Part shown: positions 1 through 10,805 of the stretch, piece by piece
Numbering within the stretch: position 1 is the stretch's first letter
How the letters are laid out: each line of letters starts with the position of its first letter
Source: Littorina saxatilis
Lineage: Eukaryota > Mollusca > Gastropoda > Littorinimorpha > Littorinidae
Assembly: GCF_037325665.1 (NCBI RefSeq)
Contig: NC_090252.1
Coordinates: forward strand, 21,485,799 to 21,549,798
Direction: 5' to 3'
DNA length: 64,000 bases
Notes under the pieces: generated by a model
Databases searched by the model: none
Told to the model about the DNA's origin: nothing
The model's input: the letters and a program-made list of their open reading frames with translations, nothing else
Position numbers and translations under genes: made by a program

Positions 1-112
1 TATCATACCCAGGAACTCTCATGTCAAATTTCATAAAGATCGGTCCAGTAGTTCACTCTGAATCGCTCTACACACACACACACAGACAGACAGAAAGACA
101 GACAGACAGACA

Positions 113-160
<48 letters not shown>

Positions 161-240
161 GACACACATACACCACGACCCTCGTCTCGATTCCCCCTCT
201 ATGTTAAAACATTTAGTCAAAACTTGACTAAATGTAAAAA
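1..240 (-). repeat. 870-base interspersed repeat, 5' part cut by window edge
   Basis: Reads TATCATACCCAGGAACTCTC, then GGTCCAGTAGTTCACTCTGA, a CA/GACA microsatellite (68-166) and the family's terminal hairpin AGTCAAAACTTGACTAAATG. The remainder lies before position 1. Confidence 0.85.
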
Positions 241-489
241 GGGTGAGTCTGACAATTAAAAGAAAAATCGAGCTTATTCAGAAGCTGGAAACTGGCTGCA
301 AAAAAAGGAAGGAATCCAGAAGTAGCTGAGGAATATGGAATGTGCGTGTGTGTGAGTGTGAGTGTGTGTCCGTGTGTGTGTGTGTGTGTGTGCAGAAAAA
401 AGCAAGGAGGCTCGAAGAACAACAGCCAACAGGTGAAAGATTAATGGGAATATATCTCACATCAAACGCAATGTGTGGACACGGAAATA
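241..489. other. Intronic or flanking sequence, nothing recognised
   Basis: Purine-rich sequence with a GT run at 341-393. No gene or known element seen. Confidence 0.6.
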
Positions 490-815
490 AGAACGTATAG
501 TGAAAAAAAGTTCGGTTATATTGAATTTCTGAAGGAACAAGGAGGGAAATTCAATATAACCGAGAATTGCCTATATTGAAGTTCCGGCTATATTGAAGGT
601 CTTCCCGGGTCCCGTGCCACTTCAATATAGCCGGGTTTCACTGTACTTAGAATTTTCCGGTTGTATGAAAATCGGATGTATAAAAGTCCGGTTGTATAAA
701 AGCAAATCTCTGGTCCCGAGCAGCAAAAATGCGTTGTTGCAAGACCGGTTGTAAGAAAACGAAAGTAGACCCAAGTCACCAAATGAGCATGCCCTGAAAA
801 CTTCCCCACCAACTG
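490..815. mobile_element. DNA-transposon end fragments (TACAGTGAAACC type)
   Basis: 495-560 and 560-645 hold inverted copies of CGGTTATATTGAAT and TATATTGAAG, ending GGGTCCCGTGCCACTTCAAT-ATAGCCGGGTTTCACTGTAC. Read on the minus strand, this is TACAGTGAAACCCGG ... GGGACC, an end style seen in pogo/Tigger-like elements. 645-815 repeats a second signal, CCGGTTGTAT(G/A)AAA, three times in the same order with GGTCCCGAG. Only ends or short non-autonomous copies; no transposase. Confidence 0.55.
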
Positions 816-1327
816 ATTTTTAACCAGATTCTATAGCTGTCAACGAGTTGTTCTGTTTAATTTGTTTCTCCATTCAATCCTTTTTTTAACCTGTTACAAA
901 TTCGTCACGAAGACCCATAAAATCCCAGAAGGCATTTTGAATACATATATATAACCAGAGACATTGGTCATGGATGTGAATCAGTTATCTGTTTATGTTG
1001 TTGTATTTTATGTTGTTGTATTTTATTTTGTTGTATTTTATGTTGTTGTTTTTATGTTCTTGTTGTTGTTTTTATGTTCTTGTTGTTGTTGTTGATTTTA
1101 TCCATTAAACTGATTTTATGTTTAACTCCATTAATAATCTGTTTTGTTTGTCTATTCAGTCATTTTAGCCTGTTATAAATTTGTCATGACTGAAGAGCCA
1201 TAATAGCCCAGGAAGGGATTTTTGTGTACAATTAGAACCAGAGGCATTGGTCGTGGGTGTGACTCAGTTTTTTTTATGTTGTTGTTGTTTTAATCCATTA
1301 AACTGGTTTTAAGTTTAACTCACTTTT
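816..1327. other. T/G-rich low-complexity sequence
   Basis: TTGTTGTATTTTATG-type repeats at 1000-1110 and a related block at 1130-1325. The pair TGAATCAGTTATC...TTATGTTGTTG (980-1020) and TGACTCAGTTTTTTTTATGT (1259-1285), with CCAGAGACATTGGTC and CCAGAGGCATTGGTC, shows a diverged duplication of about 280 bases. No gene. Confidence 0.6.
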
Positions 1328-1377
1328 TTGTATTCAGTGCGCGCGCGTATGTGTCTGTGTTATAAATGTGTGCGTTT

Positions 1378-1379
<2 letters not shown>

Positions 1380-1465
<86 letters not shown>
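1380..1465. repeat. GA microsatellite
   Basis: Uninterrupted (GA)n of about 86 bases, followed by CA runs at 1585-1610 and 1632-1665. Long open frames through it are artefacts of the dinucleotide repeat. Confidence 0.95.
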
Positions 1466-1467
<2 letters not shown>

Positions 1468-1633
1468 TCAGAAAATGTTATTTGCTACGCCAACGGTCAT
1501 TACAAAGCTTCCACGACCAAAAACATTGTCAAAAGCGCAAAAGGGTTGTGGAGGGAACACACACAATACAGTTGAGCCACACACAAACACACACACACAC
1601 ACACACACACGTGCGCGCAAGCGCACGCACGTA

Positions 1634-1668
<35 letters not shown>

Positions 1669-1913
1669 GGAGGGGGGGGTGGGGGCGGAGAGTGCACGGC
1701 CTTATGCAAAGCAGAACAGTTCCTTACACAAACAGTTGCTCTTTCTATCGGTTGTCCTGACTGTGTCAGTGTATGTAAGTACATGTACTTTTCCACTTGT
1801 TATTCACAAACCTTTTCTTCTAACAAGGATATGTATCAAAACATTTAAACATAAAAAAAAAACAAATAAATACAAAAATGATATGAAAAAAAACCTACTT
1901 TTATCAAGTAACA

Positions 1914-2050
1914 GACGCGTGGCCGGATGTATGAAAGTCAATCCACAATATTTTCATACATCCGGTTAACCGGATTTAGTAAAGACCGGATGTATGAAAG
2001 ACAAAAAGTGGGTCCCGACGACTTTCTTACATCCGGTCTCGACTGTACAT
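1914..2050. mobile_element. Short DNA-transposon copy with CCGGATGTATGAAAG motifs
   Basis: CCGGATGTATGAAAG occurs twice forward (1923, 1987) and twice as its complement (1955, 2024), and the right end on the minus strand reads TACAGTCGAGACCGGATGTA-AGAAAGTCGTCGGGACCC. It shares the layout TACAGT..GA.ACC.GG..GGGACC with 490-645. Confidence 0.55.
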
Positions 2051-2155
2051 ACATACACACACACGTACACACGCACATAACTACACCACGACCCTCGTCT
2101 TGATTCCCCGTCTCTATGTTAAAACATTTGGTCATAACTTGACTAAATGTAAAAT
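2045..2155 (-). repeat. 870-base repeat, 5' end fragment
   Basis: CA-rich stretch, CACGACCCTCGTCTTGATTC, then ACATTTGGTCATAACTTGAC-TAAATG: only the first 110 bases of the family on the minus strand. Diverged fragments of the same end also lie at about 11560-11740 (minus) and 41485-41560 (plus). Confidence 0.75.
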
Positions 2156-2551
2156 CAAATGTCCCATTGCCAGAAATAACAAATGAAATATGACATTATA
2201 CACATAACTAGCTTTTGCTCTACACAGCACAGATATTTCCACATTAAAAATAAACAACATTATCATGAGTTATCCTCCAGAGCTGAACCGTAAACTACCT
2301 TGTATACGCCAAGTATCGAGTACACGCCAACCCCCTACTTTGGGCTGAAAACTGTGCACAGGGCATACTACATAGCAAACGAACCCCCCCCCCCCCCCCA
2401 CACTTCTTGATTAATATTGTTACAAACATCAGTTTTGGAACATTTGTTTTTAGTGTTTGTAAACTTCTGCATGCGGTACAGTGTATTCATCCGAGTGTAT
2501 AATGCCTATATGATGTTGTTATAAAAACATACCGTTTATTGATACTCTCAC
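2156..2551. other. Sequence downstream of the last exon seen
   Basis: AT-rich, with a C-run at 2385-2399. GTATACGCCAAGTATCGAGT (2312) and the stretch 2890-2960 (ACCCAGTAAACGCCTACCCT) may be two ends of a small repeat around the exon. No further exon was found. Confidence 0.5.
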
Positions 2552-2599
2552 CCCAGTGCAGCTTTGTAATAAAAGAGAGTTGCAATTCTCAAAGCTCTT
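2552..2599 (-). CDS. Exon, 48 bases, last exon seen
   Basis: Acceptor TTCAACTTCAG with a good pyrimidine tract and a strong donor GG/GTGAGAGT. Phase 2 to phase 2 fits the exon before. It encodes RALRIATLFYYKAALG, basic then hydrophobic. A longer alternative (2533-2682, donor GTATGT) is open in another frame but does not fit the incoming phase. Being short, this call is moderate. The rest of the gene lies before position 1. Confidence 0.45.
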
Positions 2600-3208
2600 C
2601 TGAAGTTGAAAAGACCGGTTTTTGATCACCATATTTGTTTCACGAGATTGTCCCTCGAATTTGATGGCTTGAATCAGTGCAACTGCAAATCTGGATTGAT
2701 CTTTTTCAGTTAGCATTATATTTTGAATCTATGAACTTGTTAACAGACAATAAAGCAGCAAGATCTCCTTCGTGGTTTGCTTGCAGAGTTCCTCTTTGTG
2801 CAATAACGCATCCTTTGAACACTTCCATGCCAAGTGACTAACATATCGTAATTCCAGCAAAGGATCCGCTCCTGCAAAGGGTATATTACCCAGTAAACGC
2901 CTACCCTACACTTTTGGGCAAAATTGGTGCATAGAGTGGGTAGGCGTATACAAGGTAGTTTATTGTATATCAGTGGAAACCGTGTTAGGAAGGGGATATT
3001 TTTTTTAATTCAACTGCAACATAGATACTGGATTCCACACACATGTTCGGCCTGCAGAGAGACAATTAGAAATATACTTGCGTATGTTGATAGTCTGTGT
3101 TGGTTCTAGGCCAATTGCTTCCCGGACAACTGCCCCCCGCCCCACAGCTAATTTGACAGACTGACGGGATACATGTATCACGGCGAGGTGTTGATAGTGC
3201 ACTCTTAC

Positions 3209-3365
3209 CTGACTTGCGTGGCCAGCAACTCTTGTGGATCTTGTGTGTAGTCGAACACTGTGGTACAGTATTGCAAGCGCTGCAAACTGGAGAACTCATA
3301 CGTCATGTTGCTGACAGGCTCACGGGGCGGGTGAGAAGGGTTCAATCCATGGTCCGTTATGCAGC
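3209..3365 (-). CDS. Exon, C-terminal region, unknown domain
   Basis: Acceptor CCTCTTTTTCAG-like (CTTTTTCAG), donor GTCAG/GTAAGA, phase 1 to phase 2 (157 bases). It encodes CITDHGLNPSHPPREPVS, a sequon (NMT), then YEFSSLQRLQYCTTVFDYTQ and DPQELLATQV. Two cysteines may pair with each other or with the one in the previous exon. No family recognised. Confidence 0.7.
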
Positions 3366-4019
3366 CTGAAAAAGAGGCTGCTGTTCGTTTGCACTGTCTA
3401 TGTAAGAGAAATAGACGTTTTTGTCGGAAATAACTGTCAGGATTTACAAGTTTTGGGAAAGAGAATTGCGCCTTGCTTATCTCGTACAAACAGGAAACAC
3501 GTTGTCGATTAGTTAAAACTACGATCACAGCGAATAAGTGACTCGACGTGCAAGGCTGTGTCCGCTCGATATGACACATTTGTTTTCGATAATATACAGA
3601 TCGAAGTTTACAATTTGGATCGCTTGCCCCGGGTGATAGTCAACAACGTATTTTGCTGGGGATACCGTGAGTTTCGCTTAACGGTCGAAGTCACGGCAGC
3701 ATGGGAAACTGACACGTGTGCTCAGCGAGCACACTGCAGCATGCCATCAAGTGAATTGTGGCTCAGATGTGCAGATTTTCGAACGATAAAGGCATTATAT
3801 CGATAAGACACTGCATGACATACACATCGGAGCCAGTTATTCGCTGCCATCGTGGTTTTAACTGGTCGATCGCGTGTTTCCATTGTGTAATAGGTAAGCG
3901 CTTGCAAATCCTGACATAGTTATTTCCGAAAATCATCTATTTATAAGCATTTTGCACCAGACAATTGATTGAACAAAATATCTGTCAGGCCAGCAATCAG
4001 CACACACTTAAAACATAAT
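3366..4019. other. Intron, nothing recognised
   Basis: No repeat with a second copy in the window and no convincing exon. It lies between the exon at 3365 and the start of the unclassified element. Confidence 0.5.
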
Positions 4020-4198
4020 ATAGCATGATTTCCCTTCTTTGTCTCTGTTATTCTAGTGAGAAAATATCCCGCAATATTGATCGGTAGGCCTCAAGTTCGG
4101 CCATGACATAGGCAAAATAACTTGCGCAGCCGCAGAAACAAGAAAAAGGAAATCTTTTATGAAAATGTTGACGTTTGACTGGAAGCCAAGCCAATTTG

Positions 4199-5386
4199 TC
4201 AATCAATCAATGTCAATCAATATGAAGCTTATATAGCGCGTATTCCGTGGGTACAGTTCTAAGCGCTTGTCGAAGAGTTGTCAACACAGGACTAACAAAG
4301 AAACTAACATCTTCAGACGGACACGAACCCTATCACACACTAGCAAACCCTGGTAAACAAACAACTGTTTAACAACAATGTACACATCAATAGCTAGGTC
4401 CAAACAAAATAATATTAAGCACAAAGAAAACACCTCTCACAGAGCACAGCACGAGAATGTCTTTTGGGGCACAGCACATCACGTCGAACATGAAAGTCGC
4501 AGCCAGCTACGGGAAAAACTGAGTCTTCAACCTACTCTTGAACGCGTCAAGAGAGGGGCTCTGGCGAAGCTCAAGCGGCAGGGAGTTCCAGACGGAGGGG
4601 CCCGCGGAGGGAAATGCACGCTGACCAGCAGATGCGAGTTTCGAGCGAGGGATGTGGAGGCGGAGAGGGTCAGCAGCAGAACGAAGGGGACGGTCGGAGG
4701 GCTGGGTGTACAGGTCCAGGGAGGATTGAAGGTACTCGGGAGCAGAGTCGTTGAGACACGTGTAGACCAGAGTGGACAGTTTGTAGGAGATTCGGGTGTT
4801 GACAGGGAGCCAGTGCAAGGAGCGAAGTAGGGGGGTGATGTGGTCTCGCTTCGTCTTCCTCAACGTCAGCCTGGCAGCGGCGTTCTGGACTCGTTGTAGG
4901 CCATGAATGGATGAGGCGGGGAGGCCAGCCAGAAGGGAGTTGCAGTAGTCCAGACGACTGAAGATGAGGGAGACAACCAGCTTGACACAGGCGTCGTGGG
5001 TGAGGTAGCGACGGATGGAGGCGATGCGTCGTAGGTGGAAAAAGCAGGTCTTGATGATGAAGGAGATGTGTGTCTGCATGGAGAGAGTGGAGTCGAGAAA
5101 GACGCCAAGGCTCTTGACAGCAGGGGAGAATGGAACAGTCGCGTCATCCAGCTGGAGGTCGGTCACAGTGAGGGAAGCAATCTTCTGTCGTGTTCCAACG
5201 AGAAGGGCCTCCGTCTTCTCACTGTTCAGCTTCAGCTTGTTCTCAGTCATCCAGTTCTTGATGTCAGTGAAACAACTGGAGATGGATCCAAGGAGATCGT
5301 CAACGTCCTCCGGCTTGGCGCTGTTCTGGAGCTGCGTGTCATCGGCAAAGGAGTTGTAGTTCAGGCCGTGGCCTTTGATTCTGACC
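4199..5386 (-). mobile_element. L2/CR1-like LINE, 5'-truncated
   Basis: An open frame from 5388 to 4507 encodes the end of a reverse transcriptase: FADDTQLQNS (catalytic motif), NWMTENKLKLNSEKTEALLV, LDYCNSLLAGLP, LHWLPVNTRISYKL and VWNSLPLELR near the end. This style belongs to the L2/CR1/Rex group. About 300 bases of 3' untranslated sequence end in TTGATTGA-type repeats at about 4199-4220 (minus strand). It is cut at the active site motif on its 5' side, as is usual for incomplete reverse transcription. It lies inside the element at 4020-6690, and its last 70 bases match the tail of the SINE at 60983-61484. Confidence 0.85.
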
Positions 5387-5388
5387 AT
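4507..5388 (-). pseudogene. L2-like reverse transcriptase, C-terminal 290 residues
   Basis: The frame has no internal stop and begins at the YADD-type box (here FADD), so the finger and palm parts before it are missing. It covers the thumb and the C-terminal region shared by L2/CR1 LINEs. It is not expected to be made or to work. The lack of stops suggests that the insertion is not old. The first few codons (VRIKG) belong to the LINE or its junction with the surrounding element. Confidence 0.85.
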
Positions 5389-5495
5389 GAACCCGCTGTT
5401 GATAATCTGGAAGGTCGTACCAGAGATACAGATCTATCCCTGGTCGTGCCGATTCATAGATTCAACCTACAAACTGCGAAATCGTCTGTCTTCAG

Positions 5496-5869
5496 GGCGG
5501 GGATGTAGCTCAGTCGGTAGCGCGCTGGATTTGTATCCAGTTGGCCGCTGTCAGCGTGAGTTCGTCCCCACGTTCGGCGAGAGATTTATTTCTCAGAGTC
5601 AACTTTGTGTGCAGACTCTCCTCGGTGTCCGAACACCCCCGTGTGTACACGCAAGCACAAGACCAAGTGCGCACGAAAAAGATCCTGTAATCCATGTCAG
5701 AGTTCGGTGGGTTTTTGAAACACGAAAATACCCAGCATGCTTCCTCCGAAAACGGCGTATGGCTGCCTAAATGGCGGGGTAAAAAACGGTCATACACGTA
5801 AAATTCCACTCGTGCAAAAAACACGAGTGTACGTGGGAGTTTCAGCCCACGAACGCAGAAGAAGAAAAA
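5496..5869 (+). mobile_element. tRNA-derived SINE, 374 bases
   Basis: The head GGGGATGTAGCTCAGTCGGT is a tRNA-like A-box region, with an anticodon-like stem CTGGATTTGTATCCAG and a B-box-like GAGTTCGTCCCC. Then a body with TTCGGCGAGAGATTTATTTC, and an end GTACGTGGGAGTTTCAGCCC followed by GAA repeats. Target duplication GTCTGT(C/G)TTCAG at 5484-5495 and 5870-5881. A second, shorter copy lies at 61645-61885 on the minus strand. Confidence 0.85.
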
Positions 5870-6009
5870 GTCTGTGTTCAGATCGTCAAGCAATGCGTGG
5901 AATCTTGTATTCTAAAGCTGTATGGCTCGTTTCGACAAGCATTTAACGGATGAAATTAACCACATACAGTTAATTTCTTCAGCAAACTGCAAACGCAGTT
6001 GGGTTGTGT

Positions 6010-6483
6010 TTGTTTGTTTGTTTATTTGTTGCTTAACGTCCAGCCGACTACGCAGAGCCATATCAGGACGAGGAAGGAGGGGATGAAGGGGGCCACTTGT
6101 TAAGCGATTCCTGTTTACAAATGCACTAACCCATTACTTGTGTCCCAGCAGGCTTTAGTAAAACTAAATTAATACCTACTGGAAGATTACCAGTTTCCAG
6201 TATGTTAAAATAGGCTTAACCTATCTACTGCTGGACTTACATCAGAACACTAACAGATTAAACTATACATGAATCGCGAGACAAGCGGAAAGAGAAGAGA
6301 TTTTTGGAAAAAATACAGGTGAATGAGCAAGAAGGCAGAAAAAAGAAAAGAATTCATGAAGAAAAAGAGAGCATGACAGGAAAGAGGAACCAAAAATCTA
6401 CCTAACAGCAAACAAGAAAGCTCCTGCGGTTCCAAAAACAGGAGGGGCCTTTAATTTCATAACCGCAGTGCCCCACTGCGGGA
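6010..6483 (-). mobile_element. SINE-like insertion, 474 bases, with 12-base target duplication
   Basis: Flanked by GTTGGGTTGTGT on both sides (5998-6009 and 6484-6495). On the plus strand it opens with a TTTG repeat and GCTTAACGTCCAGCCGACTA-type tail shared with the other SINEs, then GGGGGCCACTTGTTAAGCGA, similar to the 9 kb SINE body; the far end (6430-6483) holds ACCGCAG/CTGCGG inverted motifs and CCCCACTGCGGGA. The middle (6240-6430) is purine-rich and not recognised. The inverted copy at 62-63.7 kb shows the empty site. Confidence 0.75.
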
Positions 6484-6690
6484 GTTGGGTTGTGTGTTTT
6501 GTACAAAAAATTCTTCCACATGATAGATTCGCTGATTTGTCTCACGAAGCCCAATACGAACACAGCCATTGCAGAAGCGAACTATGTACGGCAGAGCCTC
6601 GAGTGACGTCATCTTATTCATGAACCCAGTCTCGACAAAATTTCACGCCATCCCATGGATGGACGGAGCTGTAACTTATGCATGGAAAGT

Positions 6691-8186
6691 AGCGAAATAC
6701 TTAGCAACAACAACAAAACAAACAAGTAAATTAAATGCTGTGTCAAACAAGGTTTATGTGGTACCGACTCATTTTTTGTTTAAATTTAAAAATAAAGTTT
6801 TGGTTTCAGATGCAAGATAAGGTAACAATCAATCGTTCATAGTGCAAACACTGTCATAAAGGTGTACATTTCTGTAGCAAAGACACACCCTTTCCGGTTG
6901 TAACCATCTGCCATGCAGCTATATTCTACTAAAAAACAGTTATTTGCCATCTCCTAATTTCGAGGTAATGCTTTAAATGCACATCAAAGCGAAAGCCAAA
7001 GTAAAACCAATAGTAAACTGGTGAGTAGTGATGGTTTAATCAGTCCTTTACTTTGTCAGTGTTAATGTTAAGCCAGAACATGAATACTGCCCCTTAAAAA
7101 CAACGACACAAATCGGTTTTCTTTGATACTATCTGTATTTCAATTTTCACCTACCAGATCACGCGGACACACTTGACGCATATGAAACCTGTCGCTTCTG
7201 TAAAAATTGTCTAGTTATGATTGTGCCTGTCAATCTTCTAAAATGGCTGATTTTGGGTCCGAAGTGCGACGTCTTTGACTACAATACACAGAATCGAAGC
7301 TAACACGAGCAGATGGATTTGTTTCCATGAACAAAGTGAAAACAAGGCTTGAAATACTCGATCGTAAGCCTCTTATTCGATAACATATTCATAATTTTCT
7401 CACAGGCCATTTGCAGACCACAACAGAAACGTTACATATGTTAGTAGAAGGTAACGAAACGAGACGTAAATTCCACCGTATGAGGACCAAACACATCATC
7501 AAAGACAGTGTGATTGCCCTCTTAGTGTGACCCACAACAACCGCAGCCAATACTGGTGCAGTGCAGCTGGTTACAACTCTGTTTCAGGTGTCTATCCTGG
7601 GTTTTTTTAGACGTCAAACTCCTCCCAAAAATGTCATCTAGCGGGTTCATGTGACATCATTAACAGCAAGTATTAACCTGCCGACAAGACATCAACATAC
7701 TAGCCAAATACCACATCAAAATTCAGTTCGCCTCACTATGTCACATCTCGATGGAGGAGGTAATGTCTGAAGGTAAACATGTTGCCCTCGGGGCATGAAT
7801 TTCAAAGTGGCCTAAAGTAATTTTGAGTGGTGTTTTTTTGTTAAAATCGGGTGCCACAAGCTGGTGGCGATTAAAGAAGTGGATCAGCACCTTACCCACA
7901 AAGAAGGTAGAAGTAGGCCATGACTTATCTCCACTTTCAAATTGTGCTGGAAGAGAAGTTAAAAACATGTTACTTTCATGGCAACAAAATTCATGCCAAA
8001 AAGTAAAGAAACCAGGGCATTTAATCTTAAATGCAATATTTAAACAAGTCGTGTCAAGAGATTGAATTTGATTTGATTTGCTTTCAAAATATGTTGTCCA
8101 TCTGTCCCCCTGAAACTAAAACATCGATGCTTAAAATGTTCGATCAGTCATAGTCCAGCGAACTAACATTTGGTTTTCGAAACAAG
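6691..8186. other. Intron, nothing recognised
   Basis: AT-rich without long open frames. The open frames at 7741-8065 lie on both strands across the same bases and have no domain. No repeat with a second copy in the window. Confidence 0.5.
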
Positions 8187-8497
8187 TTTGTGTGTTTGTT
8201 TGTTTGCTTAACGCCCAGACGACCACGAAGGGCCATATCAGGGCGGTGCTGCTTTGACATATAACGTGCGCCACATACAAGACAGAAGTCGCAGCACAGG
8301 CTTCATGTCTCACCCAGTCACATTATTCTGACACCGGACCAACCAGTCCTAGCACTAACCCCATAATGCCAGACGCCAGGCGGAGCAGCCACTAGATTGC
8401 CAATTTTAAAGTCTTAGGTATGACCCGGCCGGGGTTCGAACCCACGACCTCCCGATCACGGGGCGGACGCCTTACCACTAGGCCAACCGACTGAGAC
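8187..8497 (-). mobile_element. tRNA-derived SINE, second family
   Basis: Minus-strand sense: head CCTAGTGGTAAGGCGTCCGC (A box TAGTGGTAAGG), GGTCGTGGGTTCGAACCC (B box), then a body with GGCTGCTCCGCCTGGCGTCT, GACTGGGTGAGACATGAAGC and CTGATATGGCCCTTCGTGGT, and a tail GCGTTAAG(C)AAACAAACAAACA. It matches the copy at 20421-20731 over its full length. The head could derive from a tRNA with a TAGTGG A box; I cannot assign which. Confidence 0.88.
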
Positions 8498-9021
8498 GAG
8501 CCAAGCTGGTGTAGATGAAACATACCAACATAACACCAAATTTACATATCAATGGATCTTCTTCAATTTTGAGCACATTTTCAGAAAACATTCTTCATAT
8601 TTGTAATTATCCTACAAATGTGAGAGACCACCCATGACAAAACAATATTGATCACTTCACTAGTTGGTATATTATGTAAATGAGGTCGTGTCAAACAAGT
8701 CTGGCAATGACTTAAGATTTCATTGCACCAAGACAAACGTCATTCTTTGAACACTTTTGTGCTTGCTGTTTTCCCCGAAAGAATGTGAGAACTTGCAAGT
8801 CACACAATAGTCTCGAGAGTTATATATTTTTGCTTTGACGTCAAGTATTCGCGAGGTTTTAGAAGAGATCGAGGTTCCAGTATAAGACCCTTCTTCGAGT
8901 TGAGCCTCGACTGTGAGACTTTGGAGCAAAAGACGCAGAAGTACAGCTTGTAGGATATAGAGAATACTACATGGCTTGCTGCATCATGGGTCATTCTCAG
9001 AATACTGTTCCAGAGGGGGGT

Positions 9022-9393
9022 CTTTCTTTCTTTATTTGGTGTTTAACGTCGTTTTCAACCATTCAAGGTTATATCGCGACGGAGGGAAGGGGGGTGATGG
9101 GATAGAGCCACTTGTCAATTGTTTCTTGTTCACAAATGCACTAATCAAAAATTTGCTCCAGGGGCTTGCAACGTAGTACAATACATTACCTTACTGGGAG
9201 AATGCATGTTTCCAGTACAAAGGACTTAACATTTCTTACATACTGCTTGACTAAAATCTTTACAAACATTGACTATATTCTATACAAGAAACACTTAACA
9301 AGGGTAAAAGGAGAAACAGAATCCGTTAGTCACCTCTTACGACATGCTGGGGAGCATCGGGTAAATTCTTCCCCCTAACCCGCTAGGGGAACC
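9022..9393 (-). mobile_element. SINE (GTTTAACGTC-tail type), full copy
   Basis: 372 bases flanked by a perfect 12-base target duplication CCAGAGGGGGGT (9010-9021 and 9394-9405). Minus-strand sense: head GGGGTTCCCCTAGCGGGTTA, body as in the 54 kb copy, tail CGACGTTAAACACCAAATAA plus AGAA repeats. A further tail-only fragment lies at about 17360-17418. No clear A and B boxes, so the head's origin is not certain. Confidence 0.85.
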
Positions 9394-9405
9394 CCAGAGG
9401 GGGGT

Positions 9406-10640
9406 GACCTATTTCATGAAAGGAATACAACCATAATTTTTCATCAAATCAACTATATGCTGTATCTGTATTGTGTCTCGGGGAATACATTTATATGTTT
9501 TTAACCCAAATTCGACTACTGTTGCTTTGCTAATTTGTTTGACATTTTAGTTTTCTAAAAACCGGCTGATTGAAGCCGCCATTTTGTAACATTTCTCTCT
9601 TGACGAAAAACAGACGTTTATCTCCAGTAAACTAAGAGTGAAGAGTGCAAACAAAGTGTACAGGTGCAGAGAGATTATGCGCATGTTTATGACCACAGTA
9701 TCCGGTGTTTTTTAAATCGTTGTTTTACTCAATAACTTGACTGGGCCCAACATGCTGTTCGGGTCGAGGCATCGTGTCAGGAATTACTCGGCACAGATAA
9801 CCACTCATGGGCGCACAATAACAATGTGTTGGATCTACCTTGCAGGGACACTTTATTTATACACATTACTGCTACACAAAGACAGCTTTTGTTACTAAAT
9901 ATATAGGTTTTTTTGCCGGTAATTGCAACATGAATCTCAGAGGAGGTTTTAGTGTCAGACATGTTGGCCTCGACCAAACAAAACGTTTATGCATTTAATT
10001 AAATAACGAACAATATTTTTTTTAAACTATTTGAACACAATTTCATCCTGTCATGAGCCTGGAACAAGAAATGCGTACAACAGTAGAAATGGTTGGTTAT
10101 TAAGCGCGAGACTTGCAGTTTTAGTTCTGTGTCTGTCAAATTGCCAATGCCTCGACCGAACATGGTTTTGGACGGGTATGTACTTTGCCACTCCATATTA
10201 GGGAAACCAACAGGTTTTTCGAGCTTTTTGTCCAATTATAGTTTTATCACACAATATTGCTATTTCATATGTTACGTGGATTTCCATTGGTCAATTGGGC
10301 AAAACTGAGCTCATTGTAAAAGTGATATCGACGACATTTCCGTCGATATCAGTTTTGATATCGACGACCTCTTTATTGCTTCCCCACTTCAAAAACAAAA
10401 ACACACAAATTTAAAAACAAACAAATATAATTATTATATGAAAATGTAATGATCCCAGAATTTAGTTGAGCAAGTGACTAAATACTTTTTGAAAGAAAAG
10501 ACATTTTTAAATACTGAAAAGTACAAGAAAAGAGTGAACAAAAAGAAATAATAATCAGAGGGAGGGATATGGAACAGCCAAAACTGAGACAAATACTTTT
10601 GTAATTTCTTTACAGTAAATACAAAATGTCCAGAGAATTA
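9406..10640. other. Intron, mostly unrecognised
   Basis: Only GATATCGACGAC inverted motifs at 10327-10372 stand out; they resemble the arms of the foldback at 10641. No exon or known element. Confidence 0.5.
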
Positions 10641-10805
10641 GCAATATATCTAACATTGACTGACTGTGTGATGATATCTTCTGCTATTGGTCTGTTTCGA
10701 CAGTGATATCAAAATCTCGACCTCCTGTCTCGATTTTGATATCACTGTCTCAACAGACCATAGCAGAAGATATCATCACACAGTCAGTCAATATTGGTAT
10801 ATTGC
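10641..10805. repeat. Foldback element with 80-base arms
   Basis: The arms GACTGACTGTGTGATGATAT-CTTCTGCTAT... and their complement meet around a seven-base centre (CCTCCTG, 10721-10727), with few mismatches and GATATC motifs in each arm. Related GATATCGACGAC motifs, also in inverted order, occur at 10327-10372. No target duplication was identified. This would form a strong hairpin as single strand. Confidence 0.85.

Larger units (their letters stand above)
4020..6690 (+). repeat. Unclassified element, copy A, with three nested insertions
   Basis: Segments 4020-4198, 5386-5495, 5870-6009 and 6484-6690 match, in order, the reverse complement of 63700-62200. Shared stretches include GAAATC(TTTT)ATGAAA, AAGTTCGGCCATGACATAGG, GCGCAGCCGCAGAAACAAGA, GTTGATAATCTGGAAGGTCG, GTATGGCTCGTTTCGACAAG and CCATGGATGGACGGAGCTGT. 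The gaps are the LINE (4199-5386), the tRNA-SINE (5496-5869) and the 474-base insertion (6010-6483). No coding capacity is recognised. Confidence 0.82.

Noticed and set aside
1328-1969. A 213-codon open frame
   Set aside because: It is open only because GA and CA dinucleotide runs lack stops; no domain and no splice context.
2533-2682. A longer version of the last exon (VALIQAIKFEG...)
   Set aside because: Open, with usable splice sites, but it needs an incoming phase that the exon at 3209 does not give; the shorter exon in another frame fits.
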